A stretch of DNA of 64,000 nt from JBBQVZ01 sp963695975 (GCA_963695975.1 CAVOIB010000005.1:50725-114724); one strand, 5' to 3'. Counted from the stretch's first letter, positions 7,599-17,006 are shown. Notes: generated from the letters alone by a model not told the origin. A program made the numbers and translations.

Positions 7599-8449
7599 GC
7601 GCGGGCGGCCTGCGGACGCCCGTGCTCTCGTCGCCCGTCCGGCGCAAGCTCGTTCACGGCGGTCTGATCGCGATCGCCGTCCTTTACGTGGGGGCCTTGG
7701 TGCTGGCGCCGTTGATCGGCATCGCGTGGGCGGCTATCGACGCCGGGTGGGCCGCCTGGAAGGCGACGCTGACCGATCCCGATGCACTGCACGCGTACTA
7801 CCTCACGGGCGTCATCACGGTCATCACGGTGGCCGTAACGGGTGTCTTCGGCGTGGTCGTCGCCATGGTCCTCGCGCGCGACCGCTTCTGGGGCAAGAGC
7901 CTCATGAGCGCGGTCGTCAACCTGCCGTTCGCGGTGTCGCCGATCATCGTCGGCCTCATGGCGGTGTTGCTCTTCGGCCGCGGCGGTTGGTTCGAGCCGT
8001 GGTTCTCTGCGCACGGGATCCAGGTGCTGTTCGCCGTTCCGTCCATGGTGATGGTCACGATCTTCATCTGCATCCCGTTCGTGATCCGCGAGGTTGCACC
8101 CGTGCTCCAGGAGCTCGGGACGCAGGAGGAGGAGGCATCGAAGACACTCGGCGGCTCGGCCTGGACGACGTTCCGCCGGATCACGCTGCCGAACGTCCGC
8201 TGGGGACTGCTCTACGGGATCGCGCTGTCCGCCGCGCGGTCGATCGGCGAGGTGGGAGCCGTGCTCGTCGTGAGCGGGTCGATCACGGGGAAGACCGAAA
8301 CCTCTCCCCTGTTCATCCTCCGCGAGTTCGACCAGAGCCACGACTCGGCCGCGTACATCGTGGCGCTGACGCTCGCGATGGCGTCGATCGTGCTGCTCTC
8401 CGGCATCGAGATCATGAAAGCCCGGTACGAGAGGAAGCGCTCGACATGA
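7595..8449 (+). CDS. cysW: Sulfate ABC transporter permease CysW
   Basis: A 284-residue permease with about six membrane helices. The EAA loop reads EEEASKTLGGSAWTTFRRITLP, and ARSIGEVGAVLVVSG and KTETSPLFI are characteristic of CysW. It begins with ATG overlapping the cysT stop and ends overlapping the cysA start as ATGA. It is the partner of CysT in the sulfate/thiosulfate channel. Confidence 0.94.
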   Translation: MSAGGLRTPVLSSPVRRKLVHGGLIAIAVLYVGALVLAPLIGIAWAAIDAGWAAWKATLTDPDALHAYYLTGVITVITVAVTGVFGVVVAMVLARDRFWGKSLMSAVVNLPFAVSPIIVGLMAVLLFGRGGWFEPWFSAHGIQVLFAVPSMVMVTIFICIPFVIREVAPVLQELGTQEEEASKTLGGSAWTTFRRITLPNVRWGLLYGIALSAARSIGEVGAVLVVSGSITGKTETSPLFILREFDQSHDSAAYIVALTLAMASIVLLSGIEIMKARYERKRST

Positions 8450-9567
8450 CGAACAACGGGATCAGGGTTCAAGATCTGAACAAGCGATTCGGGTCGTTCC
8501 ACGCCGTGCAAGACGTCTCCTTCGAGGCGATGGACGGGAAGATCACGGCGATCCTCGGACCGAGCGGTTCGGGGAAGAGCACCGTGCTCCGGATGATCGC
8601 CGGCCTCGAGATCCCTGACAGCGGCCGGATCATGCTGGCCGACGAGGAGCAGACGTTCACGACGGTGCAGGAGCGGCGTGTGGGCTTCGTCTTCCAGCAC
8701 TACGCGCTCTTTCGACATATGACGGTCCGTGACAACGTCGCCTTCGGGCTCTCGATCCGCAAGGAGCCGAAGGCTGACACGAGGCGCAGGGTGGAGGACC
8801 TCCTGGAGCTCGTCCAGCTGACGCCGATGGCGGACCGGTATCCGGACCAGCTCTCGGGTGGGCAGCGTCAGCGGGTCGCCCTCGCGAGGGCTCTCGCCCC
8901 CCGACCGAAGGTGCTGCTGCTGGACGAGCCGTTCGGCGCGCTCGACGCTCGCGTTCGCCAGGAGCTGCGTCGCTGGCTGGACGATCTGCATCGAGAGCTC
9001 AACGTGACCAGCCTCCTCGTGACCCACGACCAGGAGGAGGCCCTCGAGCTCGCCAACGAGGTCGTGGTGATGCACGCGGGGCGGGTCGAACAGATCGGCA
9101 CGCCGGCCGAGGTGTACAACCACCCCGCGTCGCCGTTCGTGGCGGGCTTCATCGGAGCCGCGAACGTGATCACCGGATCAGTGGAAGGTGGGCACCTCGT
9201 CTTCGGCGACCACCGACTCCCCGGCGCCAACCACCTGGACGAGGGTGTTCCGGCGCACGCGTATATCCGTCCACTGGACATCCGTATCGTCGAGCCCGAG
9301 GCTGCCAACGGCCACTCGTACACGGCAATCGTCGAGCGGGTGAACGACCTCGGGCCTTCATCGAAGGTCCGCGTGCGCCTGACGGACGGCCAGCCGCTCG
9401 TCGCGGAGCTCTCCAACGAGGACCTGCCGGTGCTCTCAGCGGGAGATCGCGTCCTCCTCGACCTGCGCAACGTCAAGGTGTTCGAAGGAGCGGCGGAGTT
9501 CGTCTCGGCTGAGATATCGGGTGCAGGCGTCGACGATCCTCGGCCGGGAACCGACGAGGTCGGCTAG
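8446..9567 (+). CDS. cysA: Sulfate ABC transporter ATP-binding protein CysA
   Basis: A 373-residue ATPase. Walker A GPSGSGKST near residue 40, Q-loop FVFQHYALF, signature LSGGQRQRVALARAL, Walker B VLLLDEPFGALD, and switch His in LLVTHDQEEA are all present. A C-terminal TOBE-like regulatory domain (from about residue 235) is retained. ATG 8446 overlaps the cysW stop by 4 bases; much longer open frames upstream are shadows of cysW. Its TAG shares a CTAG with the stop of the convergent SnoaL-like gene, so there is no intergenic terminator. Confidence 0.96.
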   Translation: MTNNGIRVQDLNKRFGSFHAVQDVSFEAMDGKITAILGPSGSGKSTVLRMIAGLEIPDSGRIMLADEEQTFTTVQERRVGFVFQHYALFRHMTVRDNVAFGLSIRKEPKADTRRRVEDLLELVQLTPMADRYPDQLSGGQRQRVALARALAPRPKVLLLDEPFGALDARVRQELRRWLDDLHRELNVTSLLVTHDQEEALELANEVVVMHAGRVEQIGTPAEVYNHPASPFVAGFIGAANVITGSVEGGHLVFGDHRLPGANHLDEGVPAHAYIRPLDIRIVEPEAANGHSYTAIVERVNDLGPSSKVRVRLTDGQPLVAELSNEDLPVLSAGDRVLLDLRNVKVFEGAAEFVSAEISGAGVDDPRPGTDEVG

Positions 9568-9956
9568 CTGGCCTCCGGCATCGGCGAAAGGTGCTCGTGC
9601 ACGCCGAGCCACCGGCCGTCTCCGTCGCGGGCCATCACGATCGTCTCGCGTTCGTGGAGCGTGTCCTCGCCCGCGTTGGTCGAGATCCGCGTCTCGACCG
9701 AGTGCGTGACGACCGCGATGTCACCGAACATCTGCACGTTCGTGTCGTACGTGCGACAAGACACGACGCGGAACCCGTCTTCGGCTACCCACCGGGCCCA
9801 GAGCGTCCGGTACTCGTCGACCGAGTTCAGGCGCGCCGGGGTCGTGTAGAAGACGAACGTCGCGTCGGGGGCGAAGCACGCGAAGTAGTCGTCGAGCCGG
9901 CCTTCCCCGAACGCCCCCACGAGGGTTGCAGCAGCCTGCCGTGCGTCAGCCTCCAT
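9564..9956 (-). CDS. SnoaL-like / NTF2-fold protein
   Basis: A 130-residue cone-shaped NTF2-fold protein of the SnoaL/DUF4440-like type: ATLVGAFGEGRLDDYFACFAPDATF, a central LWARWV, then VTHSVETRIS and RWLGVHEHLSP. Such proteins are usually small hydrolases, isomerases or ligand-binding domains; no catalytic residue can be assigned. ATG 9956 is chosen because it has an excellent GGAGG site; the longer frame to 10040 overlaps the amidase. It overlaps the amidase 3' end by 11 bases and is the last gene of the amidase-ureohydrolase-permease operon. Confidence 0.8.
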   Translation of the reverse strand: MEADARQAAATLVGAFGEGRLDDYFACFAPDATFVFYTTPARLNSVDEYRTLWARWVAEDGFRVVSCRTYDTNVQMFGDIAVVTHSVETRISTNAGEDTLHERETIVMARDGDGRWLGVHEHLSPMPEAS

Positions 9957-11358
9957 CGGTTCCTCCCGTCGGGTCGAAGGGTGTGTAGCCGTCGGCGACG
10001 GGCGGCCACGGCTGCTCTCGCTCCCAAGCCTCCGCGACATCGAGCACGAGACGGTCTCGGAAGCGCGGCCCGGTGATCTGCAAGCCGAGCGGCACGCCGT
10101 CGATCGAGCGGCCGGCCGGCACCGAGACCGCCGGGTGCCCCGTCATGTTCTGTGCCTGCGTCACGTACGCGTCCGTGGGGAGACCGGGGGCGTCCGCGCC
10201 GGGCATGACCCCGTCGGCTGGGCACGACGCGATCGCCATCACCGGTGAGCAGATCAGCGCATCATCTCCCAGCAGCTCGTCGAGCGCCCGGACGTAGTCG
10301 AACCGGCGACGGCGGGCCGCGAGGTACTCCTCGATAGGGACCTTCAACCCGTCTTCGAGGAACGCGCGCGTCGCCGGGTGAAGTTCTTCGCCGTGCCGCT
10401 CGATCCGCCCGCGGCCGAGGTGGTGCGCGTGCTCCGCCCCCGCGATCGCGAACCAATCGTCGTCCAGGTTGGCACCGCCGAAGAGCTCACGCGCATGGAC
10501 GCGCCCGGCCGTGAGGCCGAGGACCTCTTGCAGCCGGTCGAGGGCCGCGCCGAACAGGTCCGTGATCTCCGGCGGGAGCGGCCCCCACTCGGCCCATCGC
10601 TCGATCGCGAACAGCCGAGTGGGGCGGGAGGGCCCATCGGGCAACGGCCCGGGCAGCGCCGTCGGATCGCCGGCCACGGGACCCGTCATCACGTCGAGCA
10701 GAAGACGCACGTCCTCGACCGAGGTCCCGAGCGGCCCGTCGGTCGACAGGTCGATCCAGTCGGGGACCTGGTCGCGGCCGATCACGCCGTTCGTGGGCTT
10801 CAGGCCGACGAGGCCGCACCACGCGGCGGGGATCCGCACCGACCCTCCCCCGTCGGCCGCGGTCGCGATCGGGACCAACCCGGCGGCGAGCGCGGCGGCC
10901 GATCCTCCGCTCGAGCCCCCCGGAGCGGCGTCGTGACGCCATGGGTTCCCGGTGGTTCCGAACACCAGGTTCGACGTGTACCCCTCCGTCGCGAACTCCG
11001 GCGTATTGGTCTTTCCGACGACGATCGCACCGGCAGCGCGAAGCCGTGCGGGAACGAGCCCATCGACCTTGGCCACCGGCGCGTCGGCGAACCATCGCGA
11101 GCCGAACGTCGTCCGCATCCCCGCGACATCCGTCACGTCTTTCACGAGCAGGGGCAGGCCGGCGAGCGGTCCCACCTGATCGTCCGCGGCCATCCCGTCG
11201 TCGAGGGCGCTGGCGTCATCGATCGCCTCCTCACGGAGCGCGATCACCGAGTGCAGGTCGACGTCGCGCCGCTCGATCCGATGGAATGCCTCATCGACCA
11301 TCTCGCGCGCCGACACCTCGCGCGAGACAACGCGCGAGACGAGTTCGGCGAGGCTCAC
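9946..11358 (-). CDS. Amidase (amidase signature family)
   Basis: About 470 residues of an amidase-signature hydrolase. The Ser-cisSer-Lys machinery is visible: the Lys in LLVKDVTDVAG, and the Gly/Ser-rich GGSSGGSAAALAAGLVPIA with the nucleophile in the following DGGGSVRIPAAWCGLVGLKP. Members cut simple amides, Glu-tRNA-type amides, or allophanate-like ureas. The start is taken as GTG 11358, giving VSLAELVSRVVSREVS and leaving 2 bases after the ureohydrolase stop. The open frame extends further upstream only as a shadow. Association with a ureohydrolase and an NCS1 permease suggests a late step in degradation of a nitrogenous compound. Confidence 0.9.
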   Translation of the reverse strand: MSLAELVSRVVSREVSAREMVDEAFHRIERRDVDLHSVIALREEAIDDASALDDGMAADDQVGPLAGLPLLVKDVTDVAGMRTTFGSRWFADAPVAKVDGLVPARLRAAGAIVVGKTNTPEFATEGYTSNLVFGTTGNPWRHDAAPGGSSGGSAAALAAGLVPIATAADGGGSVRIPAAWCGLVGLKPTNGVIGRDQVPDWIDLSTDGPLGTSVEDVRLLLDVMTGPVAGDPTALPGPLPDGPSRPTRLFAIERWAEWGPLPPEITDLFGAALDRLQEVLGLTAGRVHARELFGGANLDDDWFAIAGAEHAHHLGRGRIERHGEELHPATRAFLEDGLKVPIEEYLAARRRRFDYVRALDELLGDDALICSPVMAIASCPADGVMPGADAPGLPTDAYVTQAQNMTGHPAVSVPAGRSIDGVPLGLQITGPRFRDRLVLDVAEAWEREQPWPPVADGYTPFDPTGGTDGG

Positions 11359-11360
11359 GG

Positions 11361-12302
11361 TCAGGCCGCTCGCGCCATCAAACCGAGCAGCTCGTAGACG
11401 ACATGGGACGCGGCGATCGTCGTGAGCTCCGCGTGGTCGTAGGCGGGCGCGACCTCCACGACGTCCGCGCCGACGATCGGAAGCCCTTCCAGCGCACGCA
11501 GCGTGAGCAACAGCTCCCGGCTCGTCAGGCCCCCGGCCTCCGGCGTGCCGGTTCCCGGTGCGTGGGCCGGATCCATCACGTCGACGTCGATCGAGACGTA
11601 GACCGGTGCGTCGCCCACCCTCTCGCGCAGGCGCGCGGCGACATCGTCGATCGAGGTGCGCGCATAGTCGGCGCTCGACACGATCGTGAACCCGAGGGCT
11701 TCGTCGCTCGAGAGATCGGTCCTCGCGTACAGGGGCCCGCGGATGCCGACGTGGGCCGAATGATCCTCCACGAACAGCCTTTCCTCGGCAGCCCTGCGGA
11801 ACGGTGTCCCGTGCGTGTAGGGCGCGCCGAAGTACGTATCCCACGTGTCGAGGTGCGCGTCGAAATGCACCAGCGCCACCTGTCCGAACTTCGACCGCGT
11901 CACGCGCAGCATCGGAAGCGCGATCGTGTGGTCGCCTCCGATCGTGATGATCTTCCCTGCGTTCGCGAGCGATTCACTCGCTCCGCGCTCGATCGTCGTG
12001 ATCGCCTCGGCGATGTCGAACGGGTTGCAGGCGATGTCGCCCGCGTCGGCGACCTGCTGCACCCCGAACGGCTCCACGTCGAGCCCAGCGTGATACGGAC
12101 GTAACAGCTTCGAGCCGGCACGGATCGCACCGGGACCGAAGCGTGCTCCCGGCCGATACGTCACGCCGGAATCGAAGGGCACGCCCAGGATCGCGACGTC
12201 GCAGCGGTCGACCTCATCGCGCCTCGGGAGTCGCGCGAAGGTCGCCGGTCCCGCGAACCGAGGGACGATGGTGGCGTCGACGGGGCCGCGGATGGGGCTC
12301 AG
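11361..12302 (-). CDS. Agmatinase/ureohydrolase-family metallohydrolase, probable CTG start
   Basis: A binuclear-manganese ureohydrolase that splits a guanidino group to release urea. Ligand motifs are complete: GGDHT, HFDAHLD, and SIDVDVMDP followed by GTPEAGG. The first ATG (12182) would remove a conserved N-terminus: the same frame continues upstream as PIRGPVDATIVPRFAGPATF, which is typical of the family. The only plausible start is CTG at 12302, whose bases overlap the permease TGA as CTGA and lie just after GGAGGGAG. That gives 313 residues, the usual length. The substrate could be agmatine, guanidinobutyrate, or a related guanidino compound. Confidence 0.85.
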   Translation of the reverse strand: MSPIRGPVDATIVPRFAGPATFARLPRRDEVDRCDVAILGVPFDSGVTYRPGARFGPGAIRAGSKLLRPYHAGLDVEPFGVQQVADAGDIACNPFDIAEAITTIERGASESLANAGKIITIGGDHTIALPMLRVTRSKFGQVALVHFDAHLDTWDTYFGAPYTHGTPFRRAAEERLFVEDHSAHVGIRGPLYARTDLSSDEALGFTIVSSADYARTSIDDVAARLRERVGDAPVYVSIDVDVMDPAHAPGTGTPEAGGLTSRELLLTLRALEGLPIVGADVVEVAPAYDHAELTTIAASHVVYELLGLMARAA

Positions 12303-13867
12303 ACGCTCCCTCCGCCGAGCGGTTCGTCCGGTGTCTCCTCCGGATCGGGCATGCCTCGCTCGGGAACCGGCGCCTCCTCCATCGGGATCCCGTGCTCGTG
12401 GCCCACGGCCTCGGCAGATGCGAGCGCCATGAGTTCGCGGTCGCTCGCCTGGATCGCCGCTGCCTCGCTCGTTTCGTCACGGCCTCGCGCGAGCAGGAAG
12501 TACAGGACGCTCGCGACGAGGAGGCCGACGATCGCCGAGTAGTCGACGCCGTCGAGGTTCGTCGCCATGAACCCCGTGTAGGGAGACGTGCCGTCCGGCG
12601 GCGCCAACAGCACCATGAACGGCAGCATCGCGGCGATCGTCACGAAGTAGGTGACGAGACCGCGCGAGGACCACACGCCGTAGATGCCGTCGGACTTGAA
12701 GATGTCGATCACCGAGTACGCGCCGTGTCGGACCAAGAAGAAGTCGACCAGGTTGATCGCCGTCCACGGGACCAGCAGGTAGAGCATCAGGATCAACGAG
12801 TTCGAGAGCGCGGTCAGCGCGTCGGTGGAAAGGGCGAACGCGGCTCCGCACCACACGGCGGCGAGCACGACGATCGTCACGACCCGGATCCGGGCCGTCG
12901 GTTCCACCTTCTTGAAGCAGTCGATCCCGGTGACGACCGACAGCATCGCGCTGTAGGCGTTGATGCCCATGGTGGCCACGAGGGCGGCGACCGACATGAT
13001 GGCGGCGACCGTGCCGAGGGGCTTGAAGAACGCGTCACCTGCGTCGCGGAGCGCGACCAGAGCGTCGGCTGCACCGAGTCTCGAGGCGAGGTAGGCGCCG
13101 AGCGGGATCAGCCACAGCGGCGAGCCGGAGGCGCCGATGAAGACCGACGCGATGATCGGGCCCCGCGGTGTGCTCTTCGGCAGGTACCGCGTGTAGTCCG
13201 ATACGTACGGCGCGTAGGTGATGTTGTAGCCCATGGCAACGGTGAACATCACCATGAAGCCCACGAAGTTGAACCCGAGCCCCGGGGCCGCGGCCACCTC
13301 CCCCGCGTTGCCCGTCACGATCCCGATGGTCACCAACAGGAACACCGGGACGGACACGTACAGGATGGCGCGGAAGGCCTTGTGGAGCCAGTCGTGTCCG
13401 AAGATCGCGAGCAACGCCCCGATCGCTGTGACCGCGATCGCGACGGTCGTGGAGTTCCAGCCGAAGATGCCGTTCACTCCCGCGGCGATCAAGAGTTGGT
13501 CCACGACGTTGAACGCCATGAACGTGAACAGCGACCCGAACAGGACCACGATCGCGCCGCGGTACCCGAACTGTGCCCGGGACTGGATCATCTGGGGGAG
13601 CCCAAGCCGGGGACCCTGCGTCGCGTGCAGCGCCATGAAGATCGTGCCGAACAGGATGCCCAGGGCGCCCGCCACGAAGCTCCACCAAAGGGATAGCCCC
13701 ACGAGGGGCCCGGTGAACCCGAGCGCGATGGTGAAGAACTGGAAGTTGCCGAGGAACCAGAACGGCCCCTGCTGCCAGACCTTCCCGTGCCGTTCGTCCG
13801 CGGGCACCCAGTCGATCGAACGCACTTCGATCGTGGGCGACGGAACCTTCGCCTCGGTCGTTGCCAT
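12299..13867 (-). CDS. NCS1-family nucleobase/hydantoin-type permease
   Basis: A 522-residue inner-membrane transporter with about 12 helices. Family features include WFLGNFQFFTIALGF near the first helix and GPRLGLPQMIQSRAQFGYRG, the highly conserved NCS1 loop. NCS1 proteins carry cytosine, purines, allantoin, hydantoins or thiamine in symport with protons or sodium. ATG 13867 has a GGAGG site upstream; the longer frame runs into the PucR promoter. It heads the operon that includes the ureohydrolase, amidase and SnoaL-like genes and probably imports their substrate. Confidence 0.92.
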   Translation of the reverse strand: MATTEAKVPSPTIEVRSIDWVPADERHGKVWQQGPFWFLGNFQFFTIALGFTGPLVGLSLWWSFVAGALGILFGTIFMALHATQGPRLGLPQMIQSRAQFGYRGAIVVLFGSLFTFMAFNVVDQLLIAAGVNGIFGWNSTTVAIAVTAIGALLAIFGHDWLHKAFRAILYVSVPVFLLVTIGIVTGNAGEVAAAPGLGFNFVGFMVMFTVAMGYNITYAPYVSDYTRYLPKSTPRGPIIASVFIGASGSPLWLIPLGAYLASRLGAADALVALRDAGDAFFKPLGTVAAIMSVAALVATMGINAYSAMLSVVTGIDCFKKVEPTARIRVVTIVVLAAVWCGAAFALSTDALTALSNSLILMLYLLVPWTAINLVDFFLVRHGAYSVIDIFKSDGIYGVWSSRGLVTYFVTIAAMLPFMVLLAPPDGTSPYTGFMATNLDGVDYSAIVGLLVASVLYFLLARGRDETSEAAAIQASDRELMALASAEAVGHEHGIPMEEAPVPERGMPDPEETPDEPLGGGSV

Positions 13868-13976
13868 GCAGCGCCCCCTCCAGTCGCGCTCGATCCCCGC
13901 ATCGGGATGACCCCGCATCGTTCGCCCGCCGCATGTGTCTCGTCTATGGGTTTTGACCACGGAAACTCGCAGTGTC

Positions 13977-15515
13977 ATGGTGGCGCGACACATGCAGGCA
14001 CCGGACGCTCGGATCCCCGCGCTCGAGACCCCAACGGTTGGTCCCACCGTCGCCGAGCTGGTGGCGACGCCAACGCTCGGGATGACCCTCGTCGCAGGGG
14101 CGGGCGGGGGCGGGCGGCGCGTGTCGTGGGCTCACGTGAGCGAGCTCTCGGATCCCACGCCATGGCTCCAGGGCTCTGAGCTCCTGATGACGATCGGACT
14201 CGCCGTCCCGAAGCGCCCCGCCGAGCAGCGGGCGTACGTGCGGTTGCTTGACGCGGGAGGCGTGGCGGCACTCGCGGTTTCGGACGAACTGTTCTCGCCG
14301 CCGATCTCGAAGGCGATGCGCGACGAAGCGGACGCGCGCGGGTTCCCCGTGATCACCGTCTCGCTGCAGGTGCCCTTCATCGCGATCGCGCAGGAGGTGG
14401 CGGCGCACACCCAGGTCGCGGCGCAGGCGCGCCTCGCGACGCTGCTTCGGTTGTTCGGCACGCTGCGCAACGTCGCGGCCGAGCAGCTCGGCAACCGCGA
14501 GCTGTTCGCCCGACTAGAGGAACTTTCCGGCTATCAGCTCGCGGTGTGCTCGCGCGCGGGACGCCCATTGATCGACGGCGTGCCCGCACCTCCCCCCGCG
14601 ATCGTCGACCGGCTCCCGGCGACCGACGAGTCGCCGCCGCGGATCGCAGACGGGTACGCCGTCACGCTGCCGGCTGCGGGGCAGGTGCAGGGGTACCTCG
14701 TCGCGACGCCGCGGCCCGGCACTGCACAGATGGGACTCGCGGCCGTCCAGCACATCGCGACGATCGCGGCGCTGCAGATCGCGACGCGCCTCCGCGACTA
14801 CGAGTCCCGCCGTCGCGAGGGAGCGGAGACGCTCGCCGAGCTGCTGGCGGGCACGCTCGATCCAGGTGCGGCGGCCAACCGGCTCGAGCTCGCCGGGTTC
14901 GCGGATGGGACGCACCTGCAGCTCGTCGCGGTCGTATCCGATGCGGGGTCGCCAGACGACCAGGCGGTCGCGCGGACGCTCTATGAGCTGGGCGAGCCAC
15001 ACCTCATGCTGTTCTTGGGCGAGCTGTACGTCTTGATACCGGAGGGGTCGCCGGCGCTCGAGGCGATGAGCTCGATCGACGGGGTACGTTTGGGCGTGAG
15101 CCGGGGCTTCGCTGCGGCCGCCGGCTTCGCGACCGCCCGGCGCGAGGCTCGCTGGGCATCGTTCCGGGCGACCGACCTGAACGAGAGGATCGTCGGGTCC
15201 GACGACGACCGGGATATCGGATGGCTCCCCGCGGGCGCCGCGGCACAGCGGGAAGTGGTCGAGCGCATCCTCGGCCCGGCTATCGAGTACGACCGGGCGC
15301 ACCGAGCGGAGCTGGTGCGCTCGGTCGAGGTGTGGCTCGCGCAAGACCGGAGCACGAGCAGAGCGGCTCGCACCCTGCATCTGCATCCGAACACGCTCGC
15401 GTACCGCTTGCGGCGTTTCGCCCAACTCACGGGCCAAGACCTCACGAGCATCCGCGACCTGGTCGACGTGTGGCTGGCGTTACGCGTCTGGCGGATGCTC
15501 GAGCGCCCCGCCTGA
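13977..15515 (+). CDS. PucR-family transcriptional regulator
   Basis: A regulator of about 512 residues. The N-terminal PucR domain (VAELVATPTLGMTLVAG, then WAHVSELSDPTPWLQGSELL) is followed by a central GGDEF-like/CdaR segment and a C-terminal HTH_30 with RAARTLHLHPNTLAYRLRRF. PucR proteins govern purine, allantoin and related nitrogen catabolism. It is transcribed divergently from the permease-ureohydrolase-amidase operon, which is its likely target. ATG 13977 and ATG 13992 are both plausible starts; the frame is open from 13935. Confidence 0.9.
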   Translation: MVARHMQAPDARIPALETPTVGPTVAELVATPTLGMTLVAGAGGGGRRVSWAHVSELSDPTPWLQGSELLMTIGLAVPKRPAEQRAYVRLLDAGGVAALAVSDELFSPPISKAMRDEADARGFPVITVSLQVPFIAIAQEVAAHTQVAAQARLATLLRLFGTLRNVAAEQLGNRELFARLEELSGYQLAVCSRAGRPLIDGVPAPPPAIVDRLPATDESPPRIADGYAVTLPAAGQVQGYLVATPRPGTAQMGLAAVQHIATIAALQIATRLRDYESRRREGAETLAELLAGTLDPGAAANRLELAGFADGTHLQLVAVVSDAGSPDDQAVARTLYELGEPHLMLFLGELYVLIPEGSPALEAMSSIDGVRLGVSRGFAAAAGFATARREARWASFRATDLNERIVGSDDDRDIGWLPAGAAAQREVVERILGPAIEYDRAHRAELVRSVEVWLAQDRSTSRAARTLHLHPNTLAYRLRRFAQLTGQDLTSIRDLVDVWLALRVWRMLERPA

Positions 15516-15615
15516 AGGACCGTCGTCGCTCGACGACCTCACGTTCCGCACGAGGCGCGCAGCCGTCGACGGCGTGCGAGACTGACGACGTAGCGATCCA
15601 GGATGGGGAACGGCC

Positions 15616-16059
15616 ATGCCAGGTACGCGAGATCTGCTCCGTCGGTTCCGGCGCATCGCGGCTCCTCCGGGGCGTGCCGCCTCTGCGACGGTCCCCGTGG
15701 ACCGTCCAAGCGAGCTGTCCGTCGAGCTCGCCGCGGTATTCGCGGCGATGGACGAGATCGATGAGGAGATCGAACGCATGGAGCGCGAGGCCCGAGTGGA
15801 GATGGAGCAGATCCTCGCCGAGGGACGAGCCTCCGCCGAGCGGATCCTCGCTGAGGCGCAGGAGCGCGCCGAAGTCGTGCGGTCCGAGGCAGCGGCTTCG
15901 CGACGGCGCAGCCGAGAAGAGGAGATCAGCTCGATGTTGTCCGTCGCGGAGCAGGAGGCGGGCGAGATCACCGGACGATCCGTCGCACGGATCGAGGTTG
16001 GCGTGGCTCGCATCATGGACGCATTGATGGACTCGGCGACCCTACCTACCCTCGAGTAG
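15616..16059 (+). CDS. V-type ATPase peripheral-stalk subunit (G/H-like)
   Basis: A 147-residue protein, mostly one long charged helix from about residue 45 to 115 (EEIERMEREARVEMEQILAE and similar), the pattern of the H/G stalk subunit of A/V-type ATPases. The N-terminal 30 residues are basic. No catalytic motif is present. It precedes the subunit C gene by 10 bases, and eight further ATPase genes follow, so the assignment rests on coiled-coil nature plus operon position. The 100 bases before it, after the PucR gene, should hold the operon promoter. Confidence 0.7.
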   Translation: MPGTRDLLRRFRRIAAPPGRAASATVPVDRPSELSVELAAVFAAMDEIDEEIERMEREARVEMEQILAEGRASAERILAEAQERAEVVRSEAAASRRRSREEEISSMLSVAEQEAGEITGRSVARIEVGVARIMDALMDSATLPTLE

Positions 16060-16069
16060 CGGAGGGTTC

Positions 16070-16987
16070 GTGGGAGCCTCGTGGGTCGCCGGCACCGTTC
16101 GGGCAAGGCTCTTGAGCCGCCGACGGCTGGGACGGGTTCGCGCACGAGCGCTGGCCCTGGAGCCGTCACTGAGGCGTGGTCTTCAGCGCCTGGTGGAGTC
16201 ACCGTACGGGCGTGATGTCGACGTCTCGATGTCCCTCCCGCTGGCTCAGCGGGCGGTGGGGATGACGGCCTTGTGGCACCTTCGGGTCCTCGCCGGATGG
16301 CTTCCCCCCGGGGGCGCAGAGATGGTGAGGGTGTTCGCGGGGCGGTGGGAGATGGAGAACATCGAGGAGCGGCTCGCCTCGTTCCGCGGTGTCGCGACTG
16401 CGACCCCCTTCACGCTCGGCGCCCTCGCCACGTCCTGGCCCCGGATCGCCGCAGCCGCCAACGTCGGCCAGGTCCGCGAGATCCTCGGCGCGTCGCCCTG
16501 GAGCGATCCCGGCGGCAACGACGCGGCCGAGATCGCCCTCGGGCTGCGGCTCGGCTGGGGTCGTCGCCTGGCGCAGGCCGTACCCGCCGCGGCCGACTGG
16601 GCGGCCGGCTGGTCGGCGCTGCTCGTTGCGCGTTCGTTGTTCATCGACGGCCGTCTCGCCACCGAGCTGCGTCCGCGTCCGGCGGAGCTCGGCGCCGATT
16701 GGGCGAGCGCCCGGTCGGTTCGCGACCTCGCCGACCGCCTTCCCCGGGGCGCGCGCTGGGTCCTCGAGGGCGTCGCCGAGCCCGAGGAACTGTGGCGGGC
16801 CGAGGCCCGGTGGTGGAACAGGCTCGAGTCCGACGGGCTCGAGCTGGTGTCCCTGCCCGGCCCGGATCCGCGCGTCGTAGTGGGAGCGGCGGCGGTGTTG
16901 ACGGCCGATGCATGGCGAACCACTGCCGCGCTCGAACTGGCTGCCAGAGGTGGACGCGGGATCGAGGTCTTCGATGCCGTGGGCTGA
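16070..16987 (+). CDS. ntpC: V/A-type ATPase subunit C (d-like)
   Basis: A 305-residue soluble, helical protein with a diagnostic stretch RVFAGRWEMENIEERLASFRG, matching the C/d subunit that links the central stalk to the membrane ring. Starts with GTG 16070 eight bases after GGAGGG. The overall similarity to the family is low outside this stretch and the sequence is unusually rich in Ala, Trp and Arg. The order stalk-C-I-K-F-E-A-B-D supports the call. Confidence 0.82.
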   Translation: MGASWVAGTVRARLLSRRRLGRVRARALALEPSLRRGLQRLVESPYGRDVDVSMSLPLAQRAVGMTALWHLRVLAGWLPPGGAEMVRVFAGRWEMENIEERLASFRGVATATPFTLGALATSWPRIAAAANVGQVREILGASPWSDPGGNDAAEIALGLRLGWGRRLAQAVPAAADWAAGWSALLVARSLFIDGRLATELRPRPAELGADWASARSVRDLADRLPRGARWVLEGVAEPEELWRAEARWWNRLESDGLELVSLPGPDPRVVVGAAAVLTADAWRTTAALELAARGGRGIEVFDAVG

Positions 16988-17006
16988 GTCTCTTCGGCCG
17001 TCGCGG

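Noticed and set aside
12143..13696. Long plus-strand open frame opposite the ureohydrolase and permease
   Set aside because: It is the antisense shadow of GC-rich genes: composition is dominated by Arg, His, Asp and Gly, and no domain appears.
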